Of a DNA stretch of 64,000 bases, positions 15,274-24,655 are shown one piece after another. This DNA is from an uncultured Atopobiaceae bacterium (lineage in GTDB: Bacteria > Actinomycetota > Coriobacteriia > Coriobacteriales > Atopobiaceae). The DNA lies in the NCBI GenBank assembly GCA_947625405.1, contig CANQOF010000001.1:62001-126000 (forward strand), in the 5' to 3' direction. A program made the translations under genes and the position numbers. Numbering within the stretch: the first letter of the stretch is position 1; each line of letters opens with the position of its first letter. The notes under the pieces were generated by a model, which made no database searches, was not told the DNA's origin, and saw nothing but the letters and a program-made list of their open reading frames with translations.

Positions 15274-17609
15274 TCAAGGCGAACTGCCAGCAGTGCGCAG
15301 TCGTCCTCCAGATCGTTGTGGGTGTACGCGAGGAGCACGTCGAGGATCGCGTTGGGGAGATCGAGCACGTCGGAGTCGAAGAGCTTCACGACCGCCTCGT
15401 GGAGGCCCTCCTCTCCGAAGAAATGGCCCTCGGGATCGCGTGCCTCGGTGAGGCCATCGGAGTAGAGCAGGATCTCGTCGCCCGGGAAAAACGGGATCGT
15501 GGCCTCGGTGAAGATCATCTCGCGGAAAGCGCCGATCGCGCCGGACTGCTCGGAGAGGTACTCCGCCTCGTGCCGCTTTGGATGGATGAGGAGCGCGGGG
15601 GGATGGCCCGCCGAACAATACGTGAGCGTCCGCGCGTCGATGTCGATGATGCCCACGAAGAGCGAGGCGAATGTCTCGAGCGAGGAGAAGCTCATGAAGA
15701 AATCGTTCATAAGGCGCACCATGTGCGCAGGCGACAGGCCCTCCCAGGCATAGGCGCCGAGGGCCGTGCGGAGTGCCGAGGAGACGCTCGCCGCGCGCAC
15801 GCCCTTGCCCGCCACGTCGCCGAGGATCACGCACGCGCGCTGGCCGGGCAGGTTGATGAGATCGTAGAAGTCCCCTCCCACGGACGCCGTGGCGGTGGCC
15901 GAGTTGTAGATGGCGGCAGAGGAGAGGCCGGGCACCTCCTGGAGGCGGTTGCCCATGCCGTGCTGAAGCGACTGCGAAATGTAGTTTGCCTGCGTGTAGG
16001 CGGCGCGCTGGCGATCCACCATCACGAGGTCTTGGAGGCAGCGCTTGAGGAACGTCACGTCGAAGCTCTCGAGCGGGCCCGCGTCCCAGGTGCGGTTCAC
16101 GATGAAGGTACGACGCTTGCCCCCGAGCGACGCCACGTCCACGATGGCGCCACGCGGCTGGAGCCCCTGGCCCACGAGCCAGCGCCGGAAGGCCGGCGAA
16201 CTCCTCGCCGTGGCCACGCGCACCACTTCGCCCATCTGGTCGGAGAACACCTCGTCGAGGTCGAGCGTCATCACGCGCGACGATCCGTCCGGCGTGGTGA
16301 TCCAGAACTCGTCTTGGCCGGGCTCGGAGTCGATTGCGATATAGCGACCCTCAAGGGATCGCGCGATGAGCCCAAACACGCCGTTATAGTCGAAGTTCTC
16401 GAGGTCATCGGCCTCCTCGAGGCTCTGGCGCACGGTGCGCATCACCTGCTCCACGCGGTCGGCCGTGCGGGTGCGGAGCGTGCCGAGGCCGTTCATGATC
16501 TCCGTGCCGAGGTGCTGCGCGAGGAGGTAGAGCACGTGGCGCTCGCCCTTGGCGACGTTGTGATCGCCCTCCCAGCCGACGATCACGATCCCCGTGGCAT
16601 CCGTGCCAAAGCGAAGCGGAATGAGATAGAAGGAGCCGAGTGGCGGCACCTCCGCGGCGGGGCGATCCGCCGTGATGCCCGTCGTCGCGGAGCCCACGGT
16701 TATGAGCCCTTGCCTCCCCACTCCCGCCTTGTTCGGCTCGGGCACGATGATGCCAAGCACGGGTTCGCTCGATTCCTCGAGCTGACGCGTGTTCACGTGT
16801 TCGAGGTAGCTCGGCATGCGCTCGGTGAAGGGACGGTCCTCTCCCGCTCCGCGCGCGTGAGCGCCCGCTGAGGGCGATTGCGCCTTCAAGTGGAAGATAG
16901 CGTCGTCTTCGAGGTAAATGGCCGCGATATCGGCATTCACGGCGCTCCTGAGCTCCTCTACCACGGGGGAGAAGAGCGTCTGCGAGAGCTCGTGCGTGCC
17001 AGTGCCGAGGAATTGCTGGAGCTCGGTTCGCGAGATGTCGTGGGCGCGGAATGCGTCGCCAATCGCTTCGTGGAAGACCTCCGCCTCCTCGGCGCTCGCT
17101 GCTCCCTCAAGCCCTTGCGCGCTTTCGTCGCGTTCGTGAGACGGCGTGGGGGCCGAGCCGCGTGTGCTCTTCTTCTCGAGCTTCGGGGCGGTCCCCTCGT
17201 TCGCGCGATCGTCAGCGATGGCGGGGCGGCAGACGAGCAGGAACGATCCGGCGTTTCCCAGCCGCTGCGCGCGCACGATCACGGGGAGGAATCCTCCTTC
17301 GTTCGGCCGACGGCAATGCAGGAGACATTCGCGTCCGTCGAGCGGGAAGGGCCACTCCCCCTCAGGCGCAAAGGAGCCGGTGGTGAGCAAGAAGAGGAGC
17401 CGCACGTCGAGGCCGATCAGCTGGCGCGGCTCGAGGCCGCAGATCTCGGCGAAGTGGTCGTTCGCGATGATGATGTGGCCGTCCTCGTCGTAGCCGGCCA
17501 TCGCGTCGTTCGTGAGGTTCAGCACGGCGTAGAGGCCCTGCAGGCTCACGAAGTCCGTGACGTGGCTTGCGCCCACGTCGCCCGCAACGAGGTTGTCGCC
17601 GAGGATCAC
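15267..17609 (-). CDS. PAS/GAF-domain SpoIIE-type PP2C phosphatase
   Basis: 780 residues from the GTG at 17609, preceded by GGGGGAGGG five bases upstream. The open frame continues 33 codons further, but through a terminator and a tRNA gene, so that extension cannot be coding. Residues about 22-130 form a PAS domain (NLTNDAMAGYDEDGHIIIAN). A central region about 230-440 is GAF-like. The C-terminal 230 residues are a SpoIIE phosphatase with metal-binding aspartates in ASVGGDFYDL, LGDVAGKGV, YSDGLTEARD and EDDCALLAV. No membrane span is present, so the sensor is cytoplasmic. It probably dephosphorylates the STAS domain encoded downstream in response to a small-molecule or redox cue. Confidence 0.92.
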   Translation of the reverse strand: MILGDNLVAGDVGASHVTDFVSLQGLYAVLNLTNDAMAGYDEDGHIIIANDHFAEICGLEPRQLIGLDVRLLFLLTTGSFAPEGEWPFPLDGRECLLHCRRPNEGGFLPVIVRAQRLGNAGSFLLVCRPAIADDRANEGTAPKLEKKSTRGSAPTPSHERDESAQGLEGAASAEEAEVFHEAIGDAFRAHDISRTELQQFLGTGTHELSQTLFSPVVEELRSAVNADIAAIYLEDDAIFHLKAQSPSAGAHARGAGEDRPFTERMPSYLEHVNTRQLEESSEPVLGIIVPEPNKAGVGRQGLITVGSATTGITADRPAAEVPPLGSFYLIPLRFGTDATGIVIVGWEGDHNVAKGERHVLYLLAQHLGTEIMNGLGTLRTRTADRVEQVMRTVRQSLEEADDLENFDYNGVFGLIARSLEGRYIAIDSEPGQDEFWITTPDGSSRVMTLDLDEVFSDQMGEVVRVATARSSPAFRRWLVGQGLQPRGAIVDVASLGGKRRTFIVNRTWDAGPLESFDVTFLKRCLQDLVMVDRQRAAYTQANYISQSLQHGMGNRLQEVPGLSSAAIYNSATATASVGGDFYDLINLPGQRACVILGDVAGKGVRAASVSSALRTALGAYAWEGLSPAHMVRLMNDFFMSFSSLETFASLFVGIIDIDARTLTYCSAGHPPALLIHPKRHEAEYLSEQSGAIGAFREMIFTEATIPFFPGDEILLYSDGLTEARDPEGHFFGEEGLHEAVVKLFDSDVLDLPNAILDVLLAYTHNDLEDDCALLAVRLDG

Positions 17610-17641
17610 GTCGGCCCTCCCCCACTTCGCATAAAGCCATG

Positions 17642-17669
17642 AAAAAAGCGACCCTCGGGAGGGTCGCTT
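17642..17669 (-). terminator. Rho-independent terminator of tRNA-Leu
   Basis: On the minus strand an 11-bp stem (AAGCGACCCTC pairing GAGGGTCGCTT, 17669-17646) is followed by six T. It begins ten bases after the tRNA 3' end and separates the tRNA from the SpoIIE gene. Confidence 0.9.
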
Positions 17670-17678
17670 GGAGGTCGC

Positions 17679-17769
17679 TGGTGTCGGAGGCGGGACTTGA
17701 ACCCGCACGACCGTTTAGTAAGTCACTAGCACCTCAAGCTAGCGCGTCTGCCAATTCCGCCACTCCGAC
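17679..17769 (-). tRNA. tRNA-Leu (anticodon GAG)
   Basis: A 91-base class II tRNA with encoded CCA. The acceptor stem GTCGGAG pairs with CTCCGAC, the D arm begins GGCGGAATTGGCAGAC, and the anticodon stem CTAGC/GCTAG encloses the loop TTGAGGT, which places GAG at positions 34-36. A long variable arm and the T arm GCGGGTTCAAGTCCCGC follow. It reads CUC and CUU leucine codons; CUC is the dominant Leu codon in this window. Confidence 0.97.
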
Positions 17770-17810
17770 AAGGCCTTAAGGACTCTAGCACAAGCGGGCC
17801 GATGGTAAAG

Positions 17811-17847
17811 CCCCGCGCTCACGGCTCCTCCAACCGCGAGCGCGGGG
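17811..17847 (-). terminator. Hairpin terminating the opp operon
   Basis: CCCCGCGCTC pairs with GAGCGCGGGG around a 17-base loop, 16 bases after the oppF stop; on the minus strand it is followed by CTTTACC. This is the likely end of the oligopeptide transporter transcript. Confidence 0.7.
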
Positions 17848-17862
17848 TTTACGCCAAAGGGA

Positions 17863-18960
17863 TTAGAGCTTGATCGAGGAGCCCTCGATCGGGAACGGCT
17901 TCGCGAAGTGGCACGCGCAGAAGTGGCCGGGTTCGATTTCACGAAGTTCGGGCTTTTCCTTGGAGCAGATTTCCTGGGCGATCGGGCATCGCGTGTGGAA
18001 GAGGCAGCCCGACGGCGGATCGATCGGCGAGGGCGGATCGCCCGCGAGGATGATGCGCTCGCGCGAACGCTGGAGGTCGGGGTCGGCCACGGGCACGGCC
18101 GAGAGCAGCGCCTGGCTGTAGGGGTGGCACGGCTCGGCGTAGAGGCTGCGCCAGTCGCTCATCTCGCAGATGGAACCGAGGTACATGACGGCCACGCGGT
18201 CCGAGATGTGCTGCACGACGGAGAGGTCGTGGGCGATGAAGAGGTAGGCCGTGCCGAACTCCTGCTGGAGCTCGTCGAGCAGGTTCAGCACCTGCGCCTG
18301 GATGGACACGTCGAGCGCCGAGACCGGCTCGTCGCAGATGATCAGCTTCGGGTGCAGCGCGAACGCGCGGGCGATGCCGATGCGCTGGCGCTGGCCGCCG
18401 GAGAACTCGTGCGGGTAGCGGTTGATGTGCTCGGGGTTCAGGCCGACGACCTTGAGGAGCTGGCGCACGGTATCGATGCGCTCCTCGTTCGTGCCGCCTT
18501 CGTTGTGGATGTACATCGGCTCGCTGATGAGCTCGCCGATCGTCATGCGTGGGTTCAGCGACGCGTACGGATCCTGGAACACGTACTGCATGTCGTGGCG
18601 AAGGCCCTTGAGCTGCTTGCCCTTCATGTTGGACACGTCTTCGCCGTTGAAGACGACGGTGCCCGACGTGGGGTTGATGAGGCGCATGAGGCAGCGGCCG
18701 GTCGTGGACTTGCCGCAGCCGGATTCGCCGACGAGGCCGAAGGTCTCTTCGGGGTAGATGTCGAAGGAGACGTCGTTCACGGCGTGCACGGAGCGCTTCT
18801 TGCCGCGACGGAAGATGGAGCTCGAGACCGGGAACTCCTTCACGAGGTGCTCGACGTGCAGGAGCGGATCGTTCCCGCGCTGGGAGGGATCGAGCTCGCT
18901 CACGTCGTCCGCGTAGACGGGGGTCTGCGTGGCCTCTGCCACAGTGGAAGTGTCGGGCAT
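17863..18960 (-). CDS. oppF: Oligopeptide ABC transporter ATP-binding protein
   Basis: 365 residues; ATG at 18960, one base after the oppD stop. After a 30-residue acidic N-terminal tail, the ATPase shows Walker A GESGCGKST, signature FSGGQRQRIG and Walker B LIICDEPVSALD. The C-terminal oligopeptide domain has the family cysteine cluster (CLFHTRCPIAQEIC and CACHF). With OppD it forms the ATPase pair that powers peptide uptake through OppB and OppC. It is the last gene of the five-gene operon and is followed by a terminator hairpin. Confidence 0.95.
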   Translation of the reverse strand: MPDTSTVAEATQTPVYADDVSELDPSQRGNDPLLHVEHLVKEFPVSSSIFRRGKKRSVHAVNDVSFDIYPEETFGLVGESGCGKSTTGRCLMRLINPTSGTVVFNGEDVSNMKGKQLKGLRHDMQYVFQDPYASLNPRMTIGELISEPMYIHNEGGTNEERIDTVRQLLKVVGLNPEHINRYPHEFSGGQRQRIGIARAFALHPKLIICDEPVSALDVSIQAQVLNLLDELQQEFGTAYLFIAHDLSVVQHISDRVAVMYLGSICEMSDWRSLYAEPCHPYSQALLSAVPVADPDLQRSRERIILAGDPPSPIDPPSGCLFHTRCPIAQEICSKEKPELREIEPGHFCACHFAKPFPIEGSSIKL

Positions 18961-18961
18961 G

Positions 18962-20236
18962 TTATTCCTCGCCTTCTTCTGCGGAGGCGGCTTCGGGGGC
19001 CTTCTGGGCCAGGGCGCCGTCCACGGCAGTCACCGTGCCGGGCTCGCTCTTCGCCATGCCGGCCACGGGCGCGCCCGCGGGCTCGTCGATGACGACACGC
19101 GGCGTGCCGCCGGAGTAGCTGCGGGAGTTCTCCGGCGCGCGGCCCTTCACGAAGTCGGGATCGAGCGCGTAGTGGCATTTGGAGTAGTGGCCATCGGGCA
19201 GCGTGTAAGTCTTGGGGACCTCGTTGCGGCACAGGTCGGTGGCGTAGGGGCAGCGCGGGCTGAAGGAGCAGCCCTTGGGAAGGGTCACGAGCGAGGGCGG
19301 GTTGCCCTTGATGGGCGTGAGCGGCTTCTTCTCGTCCGTCACCTGCTCGGGGATCGAGCGCATGAGGCCCCAGGTGTAGGGGTGGATCGGGTTGTAGAAG
19401 ATGTCGTCGGCGGTGCCGAACTCCACCGGGTTGCCGGCGTACATGACCATGATCTTGTCCGCGATGTCGGCGACCACGCCGAGGTCGTGGGTGATCATGA
19501 TGATGGCGTTGCCGTTCTGCTCTTGCATCTTCTGCATGAGCTCGATGATCTGCGCTTGGATGGTCACGTCGAGGGCCGTCGTGGGCTCGTCGGCGATGAG
19601 GATGTCGGGGTCGCAGGCGAGCGCCATGGCGATCATCGCCCTCTGGCGCATACCGCCGGAGAACTCGTGCGGGTACTCCCTCACGCGCTGCTCGGCGTTG
19701 GGGATGCCGACCATCGAGAGGAGCTCCGCGGCGCGATCGACGGCGTCCTTCTTGGAATAGCCGCGGTGGATGCGAAGCGGCTCGCCGATCTGGTCGCCCA
19801 CGCGATACACCGGGTTCAGGGCCGTCATGGGGTCCTGGAAGATCATCGCGATGTCGTTGCCGCGAACGGTCTGCATCTCGCGCTCGCTCATCTTGAGGAG
19901 CGATTTTCCGCGATAGAGGACGTCGCCGCCCTCGATCTTTCCCGGGGGCATGTCGATGAGGCCCATGATGGTCATGGCCGTCACGGATTTCCCGGAGCCG
20001 GATTCGCCCACGACGCCGAGCGTCTCGCCGCGATCGAGCGTGTAGGACACGCCGTTCACGGCCTTGACCACGCCGTCCTTCGTGTGGAAGAACATGTGGA
20101 GGTCGTCCACCTCGAGCAGGTGGTGGCCCTCGGGGATGGGCTGTTCCTTAAGGTCGGTGATCCCGTCGAGGATCCCGCTGAGAGGGGTGTTGGCCAAAGG
20201 ATCCTTGGCCTCGCCCTTTTTCTTTCCGAAAGCCAT
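18962..20236 (-). CDS. oppD: Oligopeptide ABC transporter ATP-binding protein
   Basis: 424 residues from the ATG at 20236 (MAFGKKKGEAKDP), five bases after the oppC stop; AAGGA within the oppC tail can serve as ribosome-binding site. A longer frame upstream overlaps oppC and is not credible. Motifs: GESGSGKSV, FSGGMRQRAM, ILIADEPTTALD, then the oligopeptide C-terminal domain with CSFSPRCPYATDLC. Compared with most OppD proteins it carries an extra tail of about 80 residues after the cysteine motif, rich in Ala, Pro, Gly and Glu, probably a disordered extension. Confidence 0.95.
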   Translation of the reverse strand: MAFGKKKGEAKDPLANTPLSGILDGITDLKEQPIPEGHHLLEVDDLHMFFHTKDGVVKAVNGVSYTLDRGETLGVVGESGSGKSVTAMTIMGLIDMPPGKIEGGDVLYRGKSLLKMSEREMQTVRGNDIAMIFQDPMTALNPVYRVGDQIGEPLRIHRGYSKKDAVDRAAELLSMVGIPNAEQRVREYPHEFSGGMRQRAMIAMALACDPDILIADEPTTALDVTIQAQIIELMQKMQEQNGNAIIMITHDLGVVADIADKIMVMYAGNPVEFGTADDIFYNPIHPYTWGLMRSIPEQVTDEKKPLTPIKGNPPSLVTLPKGCSFSPRCPYATDLCRNEVPKTYTLPDGHYSKCHYALDPDFVKGRAPENSRSYSGGTPRVVIDEPAGAPVAGMAKSEPGTVTAVDGALAQKAPEAASAEEGEE

Positions 20237-20241
20237 GTCTA

Positions 20242-21336
20242 TCACGCGTCCTTCATCTTGACGTCGAGGGCGTCGCGCAGGCCGTCGCCCACGAGGGTGA
20301 AGGCGAGCACCGTGGTGAGGATGGCGATACCGGGCATGAGCATGAGCCACGGCTCCGTGGCGAGGTACTGCTGGCCGTCTTGGATCATGATGCCCCAGGA
20401 CGGGTTCGGAGGCACGACGCCCATGCCGAGGAACGAGAGCGCGCTTTCCGTGAGGATGGCACCGCCGATGTTCATCGTGGCGTAGACCACGATCGACGCC
20501 ACGGAGTTCGGGAAGATGTGGCGTGTGATGATGCGCCCGTCAGAGGCGCCCATGGCGCGCGCCGCGTCCACGTAGTCGTTCTCCTTGACGGAGAGGATCG
20601 CGGAGCGGAAGACGCGGGCGATGGAGGGCCACCCGAGGACGCCGATGGCGATGAACACGTTCTGGATGCCGTTGCCGATGACGGCGAGCATGGCGATCAC
20701 GAAGAGCGTGTAGGGGAACGCCAGGAAGATGTCGGCGAGGCGCATGATGAGCGTGTCCCAGATGCCGCCGTAGAAGGCCGCGATGGCGCCCATCACGAGG
20801 CCGATCACCGTGGAGATCGCGGTGGCGATGACGCCGACGGAGAGCGAGACGCGGGCGCCGTAGATCACGCGCACGAGCACGTCGCGGCCGACGGAATCAG
20901 TGCCGAACGGGTGCTCGAGCGAGGGCGGCTGCAGCTGCGTGGCCGCGGCGGTGCCGGTGTCGATCGCCGTCGGGCTGCCGAGGAGCTGCTGGGCCCAGAG
21001 GTCGGCCGTGAGGGCGATGATCACCATGAAGATGATCCAGCACGCGCCGATGATGGCGAGGCGGTTCTTCTTCAGTCGCCCCCAGGCATCGCTCCAGAGC
21101 GTGCGGGTGGGCGCGTCGCTGTCGACCTCGGCCACCACGTCGTCGTAGGTGGTGAGGAAGTCGTTGTGGTGCTCGGGCTCGCTGTCCACATAGCGGTAGT
21201 AGCCGCCGGGCTCCACCTGGGAAGCCGCCTGATGCGCTTCGTTATGGGCGTGAAGCGCTGCGTCAGAGCCGTCGACGAGCTTGTTGAACACCTCTTCCTC
21301 GAGGCGCTCTTCGCGCTTCTTATCTCCGATTGGCAT
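20242..21336 (-). CDS. oppC: Oligopeptide ABC transporter permease
   Basis: 364 residues. The first 95 residues are hydrophilic and acidic, longer than in most OppC proteins. Six membrane spans follow. The cytoplasmic EAA loop that contacts the ATPases reads VKENDYVDAARAMGASDGRI at about residues 260-280. The segment EHPFGTDSVGRDVLVRVIYG is a strong OppC/DppC family marker. It lies 16 bases after oppB and overlaps neither neighbour. Confidence 0.95.
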   Translation of the reverse strand: MPIGDKKREERLEEEVFNKLVDGSDAALHAHNEAHQAASQVEPGGYYRYVDSEPEHHNDFLTTYDDVVAEVDSDAPTRTLWSDAWGRLKKNRLAIIGACWIIFMVIIALTADLWAQQLLGSPTAIDTGTAAATQLQPPSLEHPFGTDSVGRDVLVRVIYGARVSLSVGVIATAISTVIGLVMGAIAAFYGGIWDTLIMRLADIFLAFPYTLFVIAMLAVIGNGIQNVFIAIGVLGWPSIARVFRSAILSVKENDYVDAARAMGASDGRIITRHIFPNSVASIVVYATMNIGGAILTESALSFLGMGVVPPNPSWGIMIQDGQQYLATEPWLMLMPGIAILTTVLAFTLVGDGLRDALDVKMKDA

Positions 21337-21352
21337 GGCTGCACCTCCCCTT

Positions 21353-22390
21353 CTAGCTCTGGTCCTTGGGCGCGCCGAAGCGGATCCTGGGGTCCAGGAA
21401 CGCGTAGGACACGTCCACGACGAGGTTGATGACCATCACCACGATGACGATCAACGTGACGCCGCCCATGACGATGGGCCAGTCGCGTTGGGTGATGGCG
21501 CGGTATATCTCGTAACCCACCCCGGGCCAGTTGAAGACCGTTTCCGTGAGGATGGCGCCGGAGAGCATCGCGCCGAAGTCGATGCCGATGTAGGTGACGA
21601 CGGGGATGAGGGCGTTCTTGAGCGCGTGGTGGAAGATGATCTTGCCACGCGAGAGGCCCTTCGCCTTCGCCGTGCGGATGTAGTCCTGGTTCATGACCTC
21701 GAGCAGCTGGGAGCGCATGATGCGCGCCGTGTAGGCCGTGGAGACGGCGGCGAGCGTAATGGCGGGGAGGATGTAGTACACCCAGCCGGGGAACTCCGCC
21801 ATCTTGCCGCCCGCGCCGGAGATCGGCAGGTAGAAGGCACCGTTTGTCACTTGCCTGAGGAAGATGCCGAAGAAGAGTTGCAAGAGCATGCCGAGCCAGA
21901 ACGCGGGGATGGCCACGAGGATGGATGTGATGAGCGTGACGATCACGTCCCAGACCGAATAGCGTTTGATGGCCGAGATGAGGCCCGCGCCGATGCCCAC
22001 GACGGCCTCGATGCAGATGGCCGTGACGGCAAGGCCGATGGTGTAGGGATACTTTTGCGCGAAGATCTCGTTCACCGTCATGCCACGCGTGTAGCTGTTG
22101 CCGAGATCGCCATGGAGCAGGTTATTCATGTAGATGAGGTAGCGCTTCCAGAGCGGCGTCTCCACGTAGTTGCCGTTCTCGTCGTGCAGCGGCTCCCCAT
22201 TCTCATCCACCTCGATGAGGTGGTTGCTGATGCGCAGCTGTTCCTCCACCGCCGGGGGAAGGGCACGATCGCCACCGATGATGGAGATCGGATCGCCCGG
22301 CACGATGTTCTGGAGCGCAAACAGGATGATCGTTACGCCGATGAACACCGGGATGAACTGAATGAGACGCTTGATGATGTAGGTAAGCAT
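21353..22390 (-). CDS. oppB: Oligopeptide ABC transporter permease
   Basis: 345 residues from the ATG at 22390 (MLTYIIKRLIQFIPV), chosen because GAGGAGAG precedes it; the 16-codon extension to 22438 would include that site. Six membrane spans are seen, with a larger extracellular loop between spans 1 and 2 (residues about 40-95) and the EAA motif MNQDYIRTAKAKGLSRGKI. The C-terminus YAFLDPRIRFG is typical of OppB/DppB. It is the first permease gene after the 372-base gap that separates it from oppA. Confidence 0.95.
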   Translation of the reverse strand: MLTYIIKRLIQFIPVFIGVTIILFALQNIVPGDPISIIGGDRALPPAVEEQLRISNHLIEVDENGEPLHDENGNYVETPLWKRYLIYMNNLLHGDLGNSYTRGMTVNEIFAQKYPYTIGLAVTAICIEAVVGIGAGLISAIKRYSVWDVIVTLITSILVAIPAFWLGMLLQLFFGIFLRQVTNGAFYLPISGAGGKMAEFPGWVYYILPAITLAAVSTAYTARIMRSQLLEVMNQDYIRTAKAKGLSRGKIIFHHALKNALIPVVTYIGIDFGAMLSGAILTETVFNWPGVGYEIYRAITQRDWPIVMGGVTLIVIVVMVINLVVDVSYAFLDPRIRFGAPKDQS

Positions 22391-22762
22391 GCTCCGTCTC
22401 TCCTCGTCCCGTCCTCTACTTCTCGCCGCCTTGCTCACCCTGCCAAGACGGCACGCCCCAAGAGTTGGACCTCATGGATCAACCACTTGCGGCGTTTTCC
22501 GTGCCGTACGCGCGCACACGGACTCTCCCGCTCGAAATCAAGCGAGTAACAGGGTAGAAGTATAAGTTCGTGATGCGCCGGGGCTGGCTTTTACGCCCCG
22601 ATTTCGCGCCATATGAAACCTCAACGAAATAAATTGAGATCGCTTCGGATGCGCCCCGAAGAAACTCGTCTCATCGCTTCACGTCTCAGAACTCGCATCA
22701 AACGCGAACGGGGCCCGGAACGTCGTTCCGAGCCCCGTGCTACGCGATCTTAGTTCCCGAGA
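22391..22762 (-). promoter_or_regulatory. oppA-oppB spacer with strong hairpin
   Basis: This 372-base gene-free gap has a strong hairpin at 22709-22737 just after the oppA stop (CGGGGC and CGGAAC pairing GTTCCG and GCCCCG, one internal mismatch) without a T run, consistent with partial termination or 3' protection of oppA mRNA. A second weak hairpin GGGGC...GCCCC lies near 22580-22600, and an AT-richer patch at about 22605-22640 could hold a promoter for oppB. No small frame with a ribosome-binding site was found in it. Confidence 0.55.
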
Positions 22763-24451
22763 TTACTCGGAGAACGCGGAGTCGGCGAAGTAGAACTTGC
22801 CCTGCGGGTCCTCGTAGAGCGAGAGCACGTGGTCAGAGCCGCACATGGAGAACTTGTAGAACATGAGCGGGATGACCGGGCAGTCCTCGGCGATCGTCTT
22901 GTTGACTTCCTGGAGCGCGGCGATGCGGGCAGCGTCATCGGTGTTGGAGCGAGCCTCGTCCATGGCCGTGTCCACGTCGGGGTTGCTGTACTGCGAGCGG
23001 TTGTCGCCGTTGTCGGTGTAGAACAGCGGGAACAGGAAGTTGTCCATGATCGGGTAGTCGGCGATCCAGCCGAGGCGGCCGATCTGGTAGGCGCCAGCCT
23101 GGTAGTCGTCGAGGATGGTCGCCCACTCCTTTTGATCGAGGTTGACGGTCATGCCGAGGTTGTTCTGGAGGTCGGCCTGGACCATCTGCATGATCTCGCC
23201 ATGGCCGCCGTCGCCGTTATAGACGAGGGTGAGGGTGATGGTGGAGGGATCGATGCCGGCGTCAGAGAGGACCTGCTTCGCCTGGTCGACATCGTACTTC
23301 GCATACGGCCACGCCTCGGGCTCGTAGCCGTTGATTCCGGGCGGGATGATGTTGTCCGCGGGAGAGCGCGTGCCCTGGAAGAGGGCGTCGCAGATGGCCT
23401 GACGGTCGATGGAGAGGGAGATGGCCTGGCGAACCGCCTTCTCGGAGAGCGTGGGATCCTCGCAGTTCACGACGAGGTAGTACGTGGAGGTCTGGTCGCC
23501 GTTCAGCACCTGGTGCTCCGGGGTGATGGTGTAGCCATCCTCGGACTCGCCGTACTGCGCGATGGCATCCGGCACCTGCTGGGACGGGATGTCGCAGATA
23601 TCCAGGTTGCCCGCCTGGAACTCACGCCACGCCGTTTCGACGTCACGCTGGATGTTGAAGTAGACGCCGCCGATGGAGGCCTTGGCGCCGTAGTAGTTGT
23701 CGTTGCGCACGACGCTGATTTCCTGGCCGTCGACCCACTCGCCGTCCATCATGAACGGGCCGTTGCCGATGGGCGCGACGTAGAACTGGCCGGCGTCGGT
23801 GACGGCGGCCTCGGGCACGGGCACGAGCGCGGGGTGGCAGCACACGTAGAGGAAGTCGGCGTAGGGCTGGGAGAGCGTCACGACGAGGGTGTCGTCGGAG
23901 GGAGCCTGCACGCCGGCGAAATCGGTGGTCTTGCCCTCGGAGAGCTCCTGATAGCCCTCAACCATGGCGAGGTGGTACGCGATGACCGAAGGATTGTCGG
24001 GGTCGGTCGTCGGGTCGACGATACGGGTCCAGCCGCGCTTGAAGCACTCGGCCGTCACGGGGTCGCCGTTGGCGAAGGTGGCGCCGGGCTGCAGCGTGAA
24101 GGTGAACTCGGTGGCCTCTTCGTTCACGTTCCACTCCATGGCCGCGCAGGGCTGGAGCTCCTGGTTCGTGTAGTCGTACTTGAGAAGCGTGTCGAAGAGC
24201 TGGAAGCCCACCTGCGTGCCCTGGTTCTCCTGCAGGTTGTACGGCTCGATGCAGGCAGGGTTGTTCAGGTACATGCGAGCGACGGCATCGGGATTGCCCT
24301 CGCCCCTCGCCGGGTTTTCACTCTCGGCTGCGTTCTCCTCGAGCGTCTCGTTCGGGTTCGTGCCAGCGCACGCGGCGAGAGAAGCCATAGCCGCGGCGGC
24401 AGCGGTGCCCTTGAGGAACGTGCGACGTCCCATCGAGCTATCGATTGCCAT
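22763..24451 (-). CDS. oppA: Oligopeptide ABC transporter substrate-binding lipoprotein
   Basis: 562 residues from the ATG at 24451 (AAGGAGAG upstream). The N-terminus combines a twin-arginine-like motif (GRRTFLKG, residues 8-15) with a lipobox LAAC at Cys28, so it is probably exported by Tat and lipid-anchored. The mature part is a family 5 extracellular solute-binding protein: the LSQPYADFLYVCCHPALVPV and SLSIDRQAICDALFQGT segments are typical. It captures extracellular peptides for OppBCDF. It is the first gene of the operon and is followed by a hairpin, which would give more binding protein than permease. Confidence 0.95.
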   Translation of the reverse strand: MAIDSSMGRRTFLKGTAAAAAMASLAACAGTNPNETLEENAAESENPARGEGNPDAVARMYLNNPACIEPYNLQENQGTQVGFQLFDTLLKYDYTNQELQPCAAMEWNVNEEATEFTFTLQPGATFANGDPVTAECFKRGWTRIVDPTTDPDNPSVIAYHLAMVEGYQELSEGKTTDFAGVQAPSDDTLVVTLSQPYADFLYVCCHPALVPVPEAAVTDAGQFYVAPIGNGPFMMDGEWVDGQEISVVRNDNYYGAKASIGGVYFNIQRDVETAWREFQAGNLDICDIPSQQVPDAIAQYGESEDGYTITPEHQVLNGDQTSTYYLVVNCEDPTLSEKAVRQAISLSIDRQAICDALFQGTRSPADNIIPPGINGYEPEAWPYAKYDVDQAKQVLSDAGIDPSTITLTLVYNGDGGHGEIMQMVQADLQNNLGMTVNLDQKEWATILDDYQAGAYQIGRLGWIADYPIMDNFLFPLFYTDNGDNRSQYSNPDVDTAMDEARSNTDDAARIAALQEVNKTIAEDCPVIPLMFYKFSMCGSDHVLSLYEDPQGKFYFADSAFSE

Positions 24452-24514
24452 ACACACTCTCCTTATCTTCTGGCCCGCCGGAACGCCCTGTGCGACTGGT
24501 CGGACAAGAAACAA

Positions 24515-24627
24515 GTGACAGGGCGCTGGACCATGTCACAGGTTGGACAAATATTTTTTAGCACATCCCCGCTGTTTGCAAGCATTGCCAAAGAATATGC
24601 CGTCTCTTTTTGTTACGAATTGGTAAC
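24515..24627 (-). promoter_or_regulatory. Regulatory region of oppA with two dyad elements
   Basis: Between secG and oppA, GTTAC-gaattg-GTAAC (24612-24627) and GTGACA...TGTCAC (24515-24520 and 24534-24539) are dyads of operator type. An AT-rich minus-strand stretch GTGCTAAAAAATATTTG at about 24545-24565 preceded by TTGCAA may be the promoter, though spacing is ambiguous (15-17 bases). Confidence 0.35.
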
Positions 24628-24655
24628 GCGATCCCACGTCCTCGCGAAAGGCTCC

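Noticed and set aside
17610-17708. N-terminal extension of the SpoIIE phosphatase
   Set aside because: It would cross the tRNA-Leu terminator and the tRNA 3' end; a GTG at 17609 has GGGGGAGGG at ideal distance.
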